Notes under the pieces: generated by a model
Told to the model about the DNA's origin: nothing
The model's database searches: none
What the model saw: only the letters and a program-made list of their open reading frames with translations
NCBI GenBank assembly: GCA_016932895.1
Contig: JAFGCA010000801.1
Coordinates: forward strand, 1-29,529
Direction of reading: 5' to 3'
Length of the DNA: 29,529 nucleotides
Source of the DNA: Sedimentisphaerales bacterium
Lineage (GTDB): Bacteria > Planctomycetota > Phycisphaerae > Sedimentisphaerales > SG8-4
Shown: positions 22,944-29,377 of the stretch, piece after piece
How positions within the stretch are numbered: the stretch's first letter is position 1
How the letters are laid out: every line of letters begins with the position of its first letter
Made by a program: the position numbers and the translations under genes

Positions 22944-23783
22944 ATGACTAACCGCAAGGGTTTTACACTGATCGAGCTCCTGGTCGTCATCGCGATCATC
23001 GCGTTGCTCATGTCCATCCTGATGCCCGCTCTGGGCCGCGTCAAGAAACAGGCCCAGGCCGTCGCCTGCATCTCCAACCTCAGGACGTGGGGACTGTTGT
23101 TCAAGCTCTATACCGACGACAGCAACGGCTATTTCAACGAGGGCTGGGGATATGCGGACCACCACGGCAGCAATGGAGAGTACGGCTTATGGATGAACGC
23201 GTTGCGACCCTACTACGAGGATGAGTGGGATCTTCTGCTTTGCCCAACGGCTACACGGGTCGTTGAGAGCAACGCCGACTGGGGCACGTTCAAGGCGTGG
23301 ACCCGAACCGTTTCCAATCGCTACCCGGCTCCGAAAGAAGGGTCAAGCAAAGAGTTCATCAGCAGCTACGGGATCAACAATTGGACCAACTACATGATTC
23401 GAGACCGCGGCGTTCGCCCGGTCGGAAGTTTTTGGAAGAGTACGCAGAACGTCAAAGATCCCAGCACGGTACCCCTCCTTGCCGACTCCACGTGGCATGA
23501 CGCCTGGCCCTTCGCGACCGATCCCCCCATCCAGCAGGCGTATGGATACGGATGGAGCAGTCAGTCCGTCGGCGGTGATGAGATGAATCATTTCTGCATC
23601 GAGCGGCACACCGGCTGGACCAACTTCGCATTTTGCGACTGGTCGGTTCGCAAGACGGGTCTCAAGGAGTTGTGGACGCTGAGATGGCACGTCGGCTATG
23701 AGACCAACGGCCCGTGGACCCGAGCGGGCGGCGTCCTGGCGGCCGACTGGCCCGAGTGGATGAGACACTACAAGGATTATTGA
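22944..23783 (+). CDS. Prepilin-type N-terminal methylation domain protein (pseudopilin) 1
   Basis: A 279-residue type II secretion/type IV pilin-like protein. After a short basic leader (MTNRKG) comes the prepilin peptidase site G/FTLIELLVVIAIIALL, with the expected Glu at position 5 of the mature protein. The helix continues MSILMPALGRVKKQAQAV and CISNLRTWG, a form typical of Planctomycetes. The globular part has LYTDDSNGYF near the N-terminus, and the C-terminal module reads ERHTGWTNFAFCDWSVRK and ends with WPEWMRHYKDY, the His-then-Asp pattern known from this family (H-X9-DG-like, here DW). AGGAG lies 6 nt before ATG. It is the first of two paralogues. These proteins are exported and anchored by the pilin helix; their pilus or secretion partners are not in the window. 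Confidence 0.92.
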   Translation: MTNRKGFTLIELLVVIAIIALLMSILMPALGRVKKQAQAVACISNLRTWGLLFKLYTDDSNGYFNEGWGYADHHGSNGEYGLWMNALRPYYEDEWDLLLCPTATRVVESNADWGTFKAWTRTVSNRYPAPKEGSSKEFISSYGINNWTNYMIRDRGVRPVGSFWKSTQNVKDPSTVPLLADSTWHDAWPFATDPPIQQAYGYGWSSQSVGGDEMNHFCIERHTGWTNFAFCDWSVRKTGLKELWTLRWHVGYETNGPWTRAGGVLAADWPEWMRHYKDY

Positions 23784-23804
23784 CGGCGCTCTTTCGCCAA
23801 ACCC

Positions 23805-23835
23805 ATGCCGATCCCGCCGGGTCGGCATTTCTTTT
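23805..23835 (+). terminator. Intrinsic terminator after pseudopilin 1
   Basis: ATGCCGA (23805-23811) and TCGGCAT (23822-23828) form a perfect 7-bp stem around TCCCGCCGGG, followed by TTCTTTT. It lies 22 nt after the stop and ends about 30 nt before the second pseudopilin gene. Confidence 0.8.
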
Positions 23836-23865
23836 AGGTAGTCGCGCATGGTTTGGAGGCCGCTG

Positions 23866-24663
23866 ATGTCCCAACGCAGAGGATTCACGCTGATCGAGCT
23901 TCTCGTGGTGATCGCCATCATTGCCTTGCTGATGTCGATCATGATGCCATCGCTGCAGCGGGTCAAGAAGCAGGCGCAGAGCGTGACGTGTCAGTCGTAT
24001 CTGAAGCAGTGGGGCGTGATCTTCTCGATGTACACCGACTACAACAACGGCTATTTCCTGGCCGGCTACCACCAGGGCGGCCACGTCGCGCAGTGGCACA
24101 AGGCGCTGAAAGAATACTACCAGGACAAGATGATCAACTTCTGTCCGGTCGCCCGGCGCAACCGCGTGGAGAAGAACGCCGGTTCCATCGGCTCGGCGAC
24201 GTGGGCCGGGCTTGTCGGCGGGGCCACCTACGCTTGGGGACAGGGTAGCGGCGACGCCTTCAGCGGGGGCAGCTACGCGGTCAATAGCTGGGCGACGAAC
24301 CCGCCCGACGAGATGGCCTCGGGCGAGCCCGCCAATTTCTGGCGCACCCCCCACGTCAAGGGTGTAAGCAACATCCCGCTGTTCATGGATAGCAAGTGGC
24401 TCGACGGCTGGCCCCGCGAGCACGATGCGCCCCCGTCGCTGCCCGACTTGATCAACAGCACGATGGCCCGCTACTGCATGGACCGCCACCAGGGCGGGAC
24501 CAACTGCGTCTTTCTGGACTTTTCCGTGCGCAAGATCGGCGCGAAGGAATTGTGGACCTTCCAGTGGCATCGCAACTTCAACACACGGGCCGAGTGGACC
24601 AAAGCCGGCGGCGTCCTGCCGGCCGACTGGCCCGAGTGGATGAAAGGTCTGAAAGAATACTGA
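23866..24663 (+). CDS. Prepilin-type N-terminal methylation domain protein (pseudopilin) 2
   Basis: A 265-residue paralogue of the preceding gene. The leader MSQRRG is followed by FTLIELLVVIAIIALLMSIM with the conserved Glu, then LQRVKKQAQSV and a planctomycete-type CQSYLKQWG. The middle differs from copy 1 (AGYHQGGHVAQWHK, NFCPVARRNRVEKNAG), while the C-terminus is closely related: MDRHQGGTNCVFLDFSVRK, WTKAGGVLPADWPEWMK. GGAGG 6 nt before ATG 23866 decides the start over an in-frame ATG 18 nt upstream. The intrinsic terminator between the two copies implies that this one is expressed from its own promoter or by read-through; no strong hexamers are seen in the 30-nt gap. The cellular role is unknown beyond being a pilin-like exported subunit. 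Confidence 0.92.
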   Translation: MSQRRGFTLIELLVVIAIIALLMSIMMPSLQRVKKQAQSVTCQSYLKQWGVIFSMYTDYNNGYFLAGYHQGGHVAQWHKALKEYYQDKMINFCPVARRNRVEKNAGSIGSATWAGLVGGATYAWGQGSGDAFSGGSYAVNSWATNPPDEMASGEPANFWRTPHVKGVSNIPLFMDSKWLDGWPREHDAPPSLPDLINSTMARYCMDRHQGGTNCVFLDFSVRKIGAKELWTFQWHRNFNTRAEWTKAGGVLPADWPEWMKGLKEY

Positions 24664-24698
24664 TACGGATTGAGAGAGATCTTTCTGCGATGAGACTG

Positions 24699-24825
24699 TG
24701 TCATCCTGAGCCGTAGGCGAAGGATCTGGCCCCCGAACGGGAATGTCTTCAAAGCCGCAGCCCGGATCCTTCACTCCGCTGCGCTGCATTCAGAGCCTGC
24801 CCTGGGCGCGAGTGAAGGGATGACA
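24699..24825. repeat. MITE-like inverted repeat (TGTCATCCTGA family), copy 3
   Basis: Left end TGTCATCCTGAGCCGTAGGC followed by GAAGGATCTGGCCCC; right end GAGTGAAGGGATGACATA, whose reverse complement is TATGTCATCCCTTCACTC. An inner arm GGATCCTTCACTCCGCTGCG repeats the arm of copies 1 and 2 in inverse, suggesting nested insertions of the same family. Confidence 0.6.
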
Positions 24826-24888
24826 TACCGCGCACGAATGAATCAGAATCTGTATGAGTCCGCCAATCGGCGGATGGGCGAACGTGCC

Positions 24889-25467
24889 TCAGTAGATGAT
24901 GGCGGTGGTTTCTTCGATGCGCTTGACGATCTCGCGGGCGTCGGAGGGATCGCAGACGTAGCTGTCGAAGCCTTTTTGCATCAGGGCGTCCCCCTCCTGG
25001 TCGTTCAACGGATTGGCCAGGGCCACGAGCTTGATCGTCTCGAAATCCTCGCTGCTGCGCACGCTGCGGCAGATGTCCCGGGCGTCGATCTCCTGGGCGA
25101 TGAGGTTGACCAGGATCACGTGCGGGGCGAACTTCTGCACGGCCGCCCCGGCCTCGAACGTCGTCTGGACCGCGTGGACCTCGTAGCCGCCCCGGGCCGC
25201 CAGGTCCTCCGGCAGGGTTTCGTGCAGGTGGTCTTCCCGTCCCACCAACAGCACGCGAATCTTGCCCACCGGCAGGGCGTCGGTCGGCATGTCGTGGGCC
25301 TTCATGAACCGCAGCAGTTCGTTGACCGGGATGCGCCGGTCCTTGCTGCCGGGGATGCGGTAGCCGCCGAGCTGACCGCTGTCGAACCACTTGGAAACCG
25401 TGCGCGGCGCCACGTTGCAGATTTTGGCCACGTCTCCGGTTGTCAATACGTTCTTGCCTTTGGCCAT
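24889..25467 (-). CDS. HTH regulator with degenerate response-regulator receiver domain
   Basis: A 192-residue protein. Residues 1-60 form a MerR/excisionase-type helix-turn-helix (LTTGDVAKICNVAPRTVSKW, then GYRIPGSKDRRIPVNELLRF), which binds DNA. Residues ~68-190 have the fold pattern of a CheY-like receiver: KIRVLLVGRED, GYEVHAVQTTFEAGAAV, HVILVNL, KLVALANPLN and SYVCDPSDAREIVKRIEE. The phosphoacceptor Asp is Asn121, the Thr/Ser switch residue is in ALAN, and the conserved Lys is replaced by Cys-Asp (VCDPSD). It therefore looks like a phosphorylation-independent pseudoreceiver, perhaps sensing by dimerisation. The ATG is preceded by GGA at a usable distance, and the perfect 6-bp inverted repeat (25469-25481) overlaps this ribosome site, which could allow autoregulation. 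It is monocistronic and convergent with the pseudopilin gene. Confidence 0.87.
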   Translation of the reverse strand: MAKGKNVLTTGDVAKICNVAPRTVSKWFDSGQLGGYRIPGSKDRRIPVNELLRFMKAHDMPTDALPVGKIRVLLVGREDHLHETLPEDLAARGGYEVHAVQTTFEAGAAVQKFAPHVILVNLIAQEIDARDICRSVRSSEDFETIKLVALANPLNDQEGDALMQKGFDSYVCDPSDAREIVKRIEETTAIIY

Positions 25468-25468
25468 A

Positions 25469-25481
25469 ATAGGATTCCTAT
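25469..25481. promoter_or_regulatory. Palindrome over the ribosome site of the HTH regulator gene
   Basis: ATAGGA-T-TCCTAT is a perfect 6-bp inverted repeat ending 2 nt before the regulator's ATG on the minus strand. It contains the GGA that would serve as ribosome site. It fits an autoregulatory operator or a small hairpin blocking translation. Confidence 0.4.
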
Positions 25482-25703
25482 GATTGCAGAATACTTGCCG
25501 TTGTATTCATCGGCCGCAGGGCACACCGCGCTTAACCGAACCCCGAGAATTCGCCCCCCAACGCCGGTCTGTACCGCCTGTAGCGACTGTGCGTCCCATA
25601 AGTCTCGCGTGACATCTCCCCGGTCTCCCCCGAAGAGGCCGGATCGGCAAGCGGATGTCTCTCGGCACCCGTCCGCTCCCCAAATGGGTATGTGAGAACA
25701 CCC

Positions 25704-25735
25704 TGGCAGCGTCAAGCGGCAGCTTGGCGATGGTG
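25704..25735 (-). repeat. REP-like hairpin element
   Basis: On the minus strand: head CACCATCGCC, stem AAGC-TGCC-GCTT, tail GACGCTGCCA. It faces the copy at 25780, about 45 bp away. Confidence 0.65.
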
Positions 25736-25779
25736 GACTTGCCTGCCGCGTGTGGCGCTATACGAGCCCCGGGCGTTGC

Positions 25780-25814
25780 GCCATCGCCAAGTCCTTCAGA
25801 CTTGACGCTGCCAC
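25780..25814 (+). repeat. REP-like hairpin element
   Basis: Head GCCATCGCC, stem AAGTC-CTTCA-GACTT, tail GACGCTGCCAC. The stem sequence differs from all other copies but is still fully paired. Confidence 0.65.
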
Positions 25815-25887
25815 CCGGGGCCGTCCAGGGTCCAAAACCATGATGCCCGAAAGACTGCACAGCGCGGCCTTCGGCCGCAACCAAATA

Positions 25888-25964
25888 CCTCTCGCCAAGA
25901 GCGCAAAGAAGGCCCCAATGAAAAGACCCTTCGAGCTTGGCGATCTTTGCGTCTTTGCGAGAGG
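25888..25964. repeat. CTCTCGC-type inverted repeat
   Basis: Left arm CCTCTCGCCAAGAGCGCAAAG; the right arm's reverse complement starts CCTCTCGCAAAGACGCAAAG. The arms are about 28 bp with small gaps and enclose a short A-rich spacer. Confidence 0.55.
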
Positions 25965-26161
25965 CATGACCTTACTGTTCGCAATGGCTTATCGACCTCT
26001 GCTGAAATTATCCGGAAAGAGCTTCCAGTTGTTGTGGGGTAGTGCACAGACATTTGCGCAAAGCCCGCCCGCTTTTCCCCTTGGCCCGGCCGGCCTTTCT
26101 GCTACAATGGCCTCCAACTCGCAAGCGACCGGGAGCTCCTCCCGCTATCGGCGCGTAATGC

Positions 26162-26184
26162 GTAGGATGGGCTTTAGCCCATGC
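26162..26184. repeat. GTAGGATGGGC hairpin repeat, copy 1
   Basis: GTAGGATGGGC-TTTA-GCCCATGC. The same ends with a different, still paired loop region occur at 29351-29377, so the two copies bracket the ATPase-TPR module. Confidence 0.55.
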
Positions 26185-26331
26185 GGATGCCCGGAAGCGG
26201 CACAGACAACCGCACGCAGCGAGTCGCATGACAAGAGACGAGGAGACGAGGAGACGCGGATGGATGAACAACGAATATTCGTCGGGCAATTTTGCTGGAT
26301 CGCCCTCCAAGCTGTTTCCTACGGCACCATG

Positions 26332-26397
26332 CCGCCGTTAGCCTCTGTCTTCGCCGTATCTGGGGCATTTCGTGAACCTTGACAGAGGCTACGGCGG
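26332..26397. promoter_or_regulatory. Long inverted repeat overlapping the ATPase-TPR promoter
   Basis: CCGCCGTTAGCCTCTGTC (26332-26349) and GACAGAGGCTACGGCGG (26381-26397) are inverted complements apart from one extra base. The right arm contains the GACA end of the -35 box and most of the spacer, so binding or cruciform formation would block the promoter. Confidence 0.55.
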
Positions 26398-26407
26398 AAA
26401 CGATAAT
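26379..26407 (+). promoter_or_regulatory. Strong sigma-70-like promoter of the ATPase-TPR module
   Basis: Perfect TTGACA (26379-26384), 17-nt spacer, GATAAT (26402-26407). Transcription would begin near 26414, about 30 nt before ATG 26443, whose GGAG site is at 26432-26435. Confidence 0.7.
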
Positions 26408-26442
26408 ACTCTGGAGACAACTGACTGCAATGGAGTTTGCAT

Positions 26443-27726
26443 ATGGCCGCTGACCTCAAGAAGATCTACCAGGCATTTGACCCGGCCCCCTTGTCCGGAG
26501 CCGATAGCAAGCTTTACGTACCTCTGGACGACGTACGCGGCAGTTCGGGCCTCGTGAACAGCCTGAGCAAACCGATCCGCATGTCGGGCAAGGCAACATT
26601 TCAACTCCTGGCCGGTCACATCGGCAGCGGCAAGAGCACCGAACTGCGCCGTGTGCAAGCAGAGCTTGAGCACGGGGACGAGCGATTCTTCACGGTCTTC
26701 TGCACAATCCTGGACGACGTCGACCCCAGTGATGCCGATTTTCCCGAAGTGCTCATGGCCATCGTGCGCCAAGTCGCCTGTCAACTGCGCGAGCGTCTTG
26801 GGATCAAGCTACAACCAGGCTATTTCAAGAAACGATGGGAAGAAGTAAAGGCAGTGTTGGGTTCCGACGTGAAGCTGAGCACCCTTGAGTTGGAGGCCGG
26901 ACTGGCCAAGATAACAACCGCTCTCAAGAGCAGTCCGAGCACGCGGGAGCAAGTCCGCCTGGCCCTGGAGCCCAGGACCGACAGTTGGATCGGCGCTGCC
27001 AATGAAGTACTCGGCGAAGCTGTCGAGAAACTCACCAAGAAAAAGTATGCGGGCCTTGCCATTATCGTCGATGACCTGGACAAGCTGTCCCCGGACGAGC
27101 GCGGGCGCGACAGGCGGTCCGTCGCAGAGCGTCTCTTCATTACCAGACACGCGCAACTGACGGCGTTCAGGTGTCACATGATCTGCACGATTCCCATCGC
27201 GCTGGCGTACTCGTGCAAAGAAGGCGAGATTGCCAGTCTGTATGGCCTTACGGCCCCCCCAGTGGTTCCCATGACCAAGGTGATAGGAGCCGACGGAAAG
27301 AAACACACGCCCGGCTTCCAAAAGTTCAGAGACATTATCGCGCGCCGGCTCAACGGGGCGGACGCCGGCGACAAGGAAGTGTTCGCAACTGCGGCGGTGA
27401 GAGACAAGATTATCGAGTATTCCGGCGGCCAACCTCGCTTCCTCGTCACGCTCCTCCGCGACTGTCTCGTCGAGGGCGACTTGCCTATCAGTAAGTTGAC
27501 ACTGGATAGCGTGGCGAGAAAGGCCACCCATTCCTACGCCCGGCAATTGCGCGAAGAGCACTGGGAAGTCATCGAGCAGGTGCGAAAGACACACAAGCTT
27601 ACGCGGACCACCGCCAACGACGCCTTTTGTATGGAGTTGCTGGCCAGTCGCGCCGTCCTGCAATATCTGAACAAAGAAGAATGGTACGGCCTGAATCCGC
27701 TTCTCCCAAAGCGAACCACCGGATGA
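26443..27726 (+). CDS. P-loop ATPase of an ATPase-TPR module (AAA/STAND-like)
   Basis: A 427-residue ATP-binding protein. Walker A is GHIGSGKST (58-66, Lys64) followed by ELRRV; Walker B is LAIIVDDLDKL (Asp210, Asp211). Later HMICTIPIALAY resembles a sensor-1 strand, and YSGGQPRFLVTLLRDCLVEG is like the sensor/winged region of ORC/Cdc6- and STAND-type ATPases. The N-terminal KIYQAFDPAPLSG and YVPLDDVRG resemble the leader of such ATPases, in which a short segment precedes the P-loop. No export signal is seen. GGAG 7 nt before ATG 26443 decides the start over a TTG two codons earlier. The stop overlaps the ATG of the TPR gene (ATGA), so the two proteins are probably made in fixed ratio. A role in a signal- or invader-triggered response is inferred from architecture only; the effector is not obvious in these two genes. 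Confidence 0.82.
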   Translation: MAADLKKIYQAFDPAPLSGADSKLYVPLDDVRGSSGLVNSLSKPIRMSGKATFQLLAGHIGSGKSTELRRVQAELEHGDERFFTVFCTILDDVDPSDADFPEVLMAIVRQVACQLRERLGIKLQPGYFKKRWEEVKAVLGSDVKLSTLELEAGLAKITTALKSSPSTREQVRLALEPRTDSWIGAANEVLGEAVEKLTKKKYAGLAIIVDDLDKLSPDERGRDRRSVAERLFITRHAQLTAFRCHMICTIPIALAYSCKEGEIASLYGLTAPPVVPMTKVIGADGKKHTPGFQKFRDIIARRLNGADAGDKEVFATAAVRDKIIEYSGGQPRFLVTLLRDCLVEGDLPISKLTLDSVARKATHSYARQLREEHWEVIEQVRKTHKLTRTTANDAFCMELLASRAVLQYLNKEEWYGLNPLLPKRTTG

Positions 27727-29354
27727 GCAAGAGCCAAGCAAAGCCGCGAGCACTGGCGCAAACTGCGTTTCAACCCGCAGAGATCGACGCCCTGCGGCGC
27801 ATGCTCAGCATCTCCGAAGGGACATTCTCACTGAGCATTGCCATCTGCAACAGCCCCGCTCTGCGCGACCACCTGATTGCACACATCCGAAATGAGATGG
27901 ATGCGATCGAAATCGTCCGCGTGACCGAGGAAACGCCAGACGTCTTCGCTTCCGCAAGGCGGCAGGTGTCCAACGAGAATCCACGTGGCGTCTTCGTTGT
28001 CGATCTCGAAAAGGCCCTCGGTACGGACAAACGAGACAAAGTTCTCCAGGCCCTCAATGTCAGCAGGGAATCGTGGCGTGCGGCGTATCCCTGTCCGGTG
28101 GTGTTCTGGGGCCCGGAATACGTCACCCAGTTGCTATCTACGCGGGCGCGCGATCTATGGTCCTGGATCAGTCACAGCTTCGAATTCGTTTCCGAACAAA
28201 TCACGGCACAGGCCGGCCTGCAAGACCGCTACGCCGGAGATCTCACCCTGGCCGGGAGCCTCGACGTTCACGAAAAGCACTTGCGCATCGCCGAGTTAGA
28301 GCAACGGATCAAGGACGTGGGCGAAACGCCGAAGGGGCAATTGAGGGACCACGTCCTGATATGGCTGAACGAATTGGCTTACCTGTACCAGTGCCTTGGG
28401 GAATTGGATAAGGCCGAACAGGCGCATCACAAGTACTTGGATTGGGCAAAGCCCGACAGGCTCCAAGACATGGCAATCGCCTACGGCAACCTCGGCCTGA
28501 TCTACCAGACACGCGGGGACCTCGACCGGGCCGAAGAGATGCACACCAAATCCCTCGAAATCAACGAGAAGCTCGGGCGCCTCGAAGGCATGGCCCGCCA
28601 ATACGGCAACCTCGGCCTGATCTACCGCAAACGCGGGGACCTCGACCGGGCCGAAGAGATGCACAACAAATCGCTCGAAATCGAAAAGAAGCTCGGGCGC
28701 CTCGAAGGCATGGCCAGCGAATACGGCAACCTCGGCCTGATCTACCAGACACGCGGCGACCTCGACCGGGCCGAAGAGATGCACACTAAATCGCTCGAAA
28801 TCGCGAAGAAGCTCGGGCGACTCGAAGGCATGGCCAGCGAATACGGCAACCTCGGTAGCATCTACTTCACACGCGGCGACCTCGACCGGGCCGAAGAGAT
28901 GCACACCAAATCGCTCGAAATCAGCGAGAAGCTCGGGCGCCTCGAAGGCATGGCCAGCCAATACGGCAACCTCGGCCTGATCTACGAAACACGCGGCGAC
29001 CTCGACCGGGCCGAAGAGATGCACACCAAAGCGCTCGAAATCAACGAGAAACTCGGGCGACTCGAAGGCGTGGCCAACCAGTACGGCAACCTCGGCCTGA
29101 TCTACCTCACACGGGGCGACCTCGACCGGGCGGAAGAGATGCTCAAGAAATCCCTCGAAATCAACAAGAAGCTCGGGCGACTCGAAGGCATGGCCAGCGA
29201 CTACGCCAACCTCGGCCTGATCTACAAACAGCGAGGCGACGTCGCCGGGGCGCGCGAGTATTGGGAGAAGGCGGTCGGCCTGTACGAGCGGATCGGCATG
29301 GCGCACATGGTGGCGAAAGTCCAGGGCTGGATTGACGGTCTCCCGCAGCGGTAG
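27723..29354 (+). CDS. TPR protein with STAND-like N-terminal domain
   Basis: A 543-residue protein whose ATG overlaps the ATPase stop. The N-terminal ~165 residues contain FSLSIAICNSPALRDHLIAH, GVFVVDLEKALG and PCPVVFWGPEYVTQLLS, ending in DLWSWISHSFEF. This pattern is found at the front of many bacterial TPR proteins and resembles a P-loop fold without a Walker A motif, like the inactive STAND domains described in conflict systems (a recollection of the family pattern). A coiled linker (~180-205) is followed by a diverged TPR and then by six near-identical 40-residue TPR units plus a partial one (YGNLGLIYxTRGDLDRAEEM...), and a final TPR with RGDVAGAREYWEKAVGLY. TPRs bind peptides or partner proteins. 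No enzymatic domain or signal peptide is seen. The stop codon TAG is part of the GTAGGATGGGC hairpin repeat. Confidence 0.85.
   Translation: MSKSQAKPRALAQTAFQPAEIDALRRMLSISEGTFSLSIAICNSPALRDHLIAHIRNEMDAIEIVRVTEETPDVFASARRQVSNENPRGVFVVDLEKALGTDKRDKVLQALNVSRESWRAAYPCPVVFWGPEYVTQLLSTRARDLWSWISHSFEFVSEQITAQAGLQDRYAGDLTLAGSLDVHEKHLRIAELEQRIKDVGETPKGQLRDHVLIWLNELAYLYQCLGELDKAEQAHHKYLDWAKPDRLQDMAIAYGNLGLIYQTRGDLDRAEEMHTKSLEINEKLGRLEGMARQYGNLGLIYRKRGDLDRAEEMHNKSLEIEKKLGRLEGMASEYGNLGLIYQTRGDLDRAEEMHTKSLEIAKKLGRLEGMASEYGNLGSIYFTRGDLDRAEEMHTKSLEISEKLGRLEGMASQYGNLGLIYETRGDLDRAEEMHTKALEINEKLGRLEGVANQYGNLGLIYLTRGDLDRAEEMLKKSLEINKKLGRLEGMASDYANLGLIYKQRGDVAGAREYWEKAVGLYERIGMAHMVAKVQGWIDGLPQR
28470..29250 (+). 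repeat. Tandem 120-bp coding repeats (TPR units)
   Basis: Six full units begin at 28470, 28590, 28710, 28830, 28950 and 29070, with a partial seventh from 29190. Units differ at only a few positions, mostly in the codons after IY and before KLG. They are in frame, so copy-number changes alter the protein by multiples of 40 residues. Confidence 0.9.
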
Positions 29355-29377
29355 GATGGGCAACTCGTTGCCCATGC
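29351..29377. repeat. GTAGGATGGGC hairpin repeat, copy 2
   Basis: GTAGGATGGGC-AACTCGTT-GCCCATGC; the stem ATGGGCAAC/GTTGCCCAT is 9 bp with a 2-nt loop. Its TAG (29352-29354) is the stop of the TPR gene. It may also serve as a terminator hairpin, though no T run follows. Confidence 0.6.

Larger units (their letters stand above)
25468..26442. other. Long non-coding region of mixed repeats before the ATPase-TPR module
   Basis: About 975 bases without a supportable gene. From left to right it holds a palindrome at the HTH gene start, an inverted pair of REP-like hairpins, a GCGGCC-TTC-GGCCGC hairpin (25864-25878), a CTCTCGC-type inverted repeat, a GTAGGATGGGC hairpin, and an inverted repeat over the ATPase promoter. 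The high density of different repeats suggests an insertion-tolerant junction, but no transposase, att site or tRNA is visible. Confidence 0.65.

Noticed and set aside
25750..26382. 210-residue plus-strand frame through the repeat-rich intergenic region
   Set aside because: It spans REP-like and other hairpins, begins at a GTG without a ribosome site, and contains no recognisable domain.
28470..29250. CRISPR-like periodic array
   Set aside because: Units are 120 bp, contiguous, in frame and code for TPRs; there are no short repeats with unique spacers.
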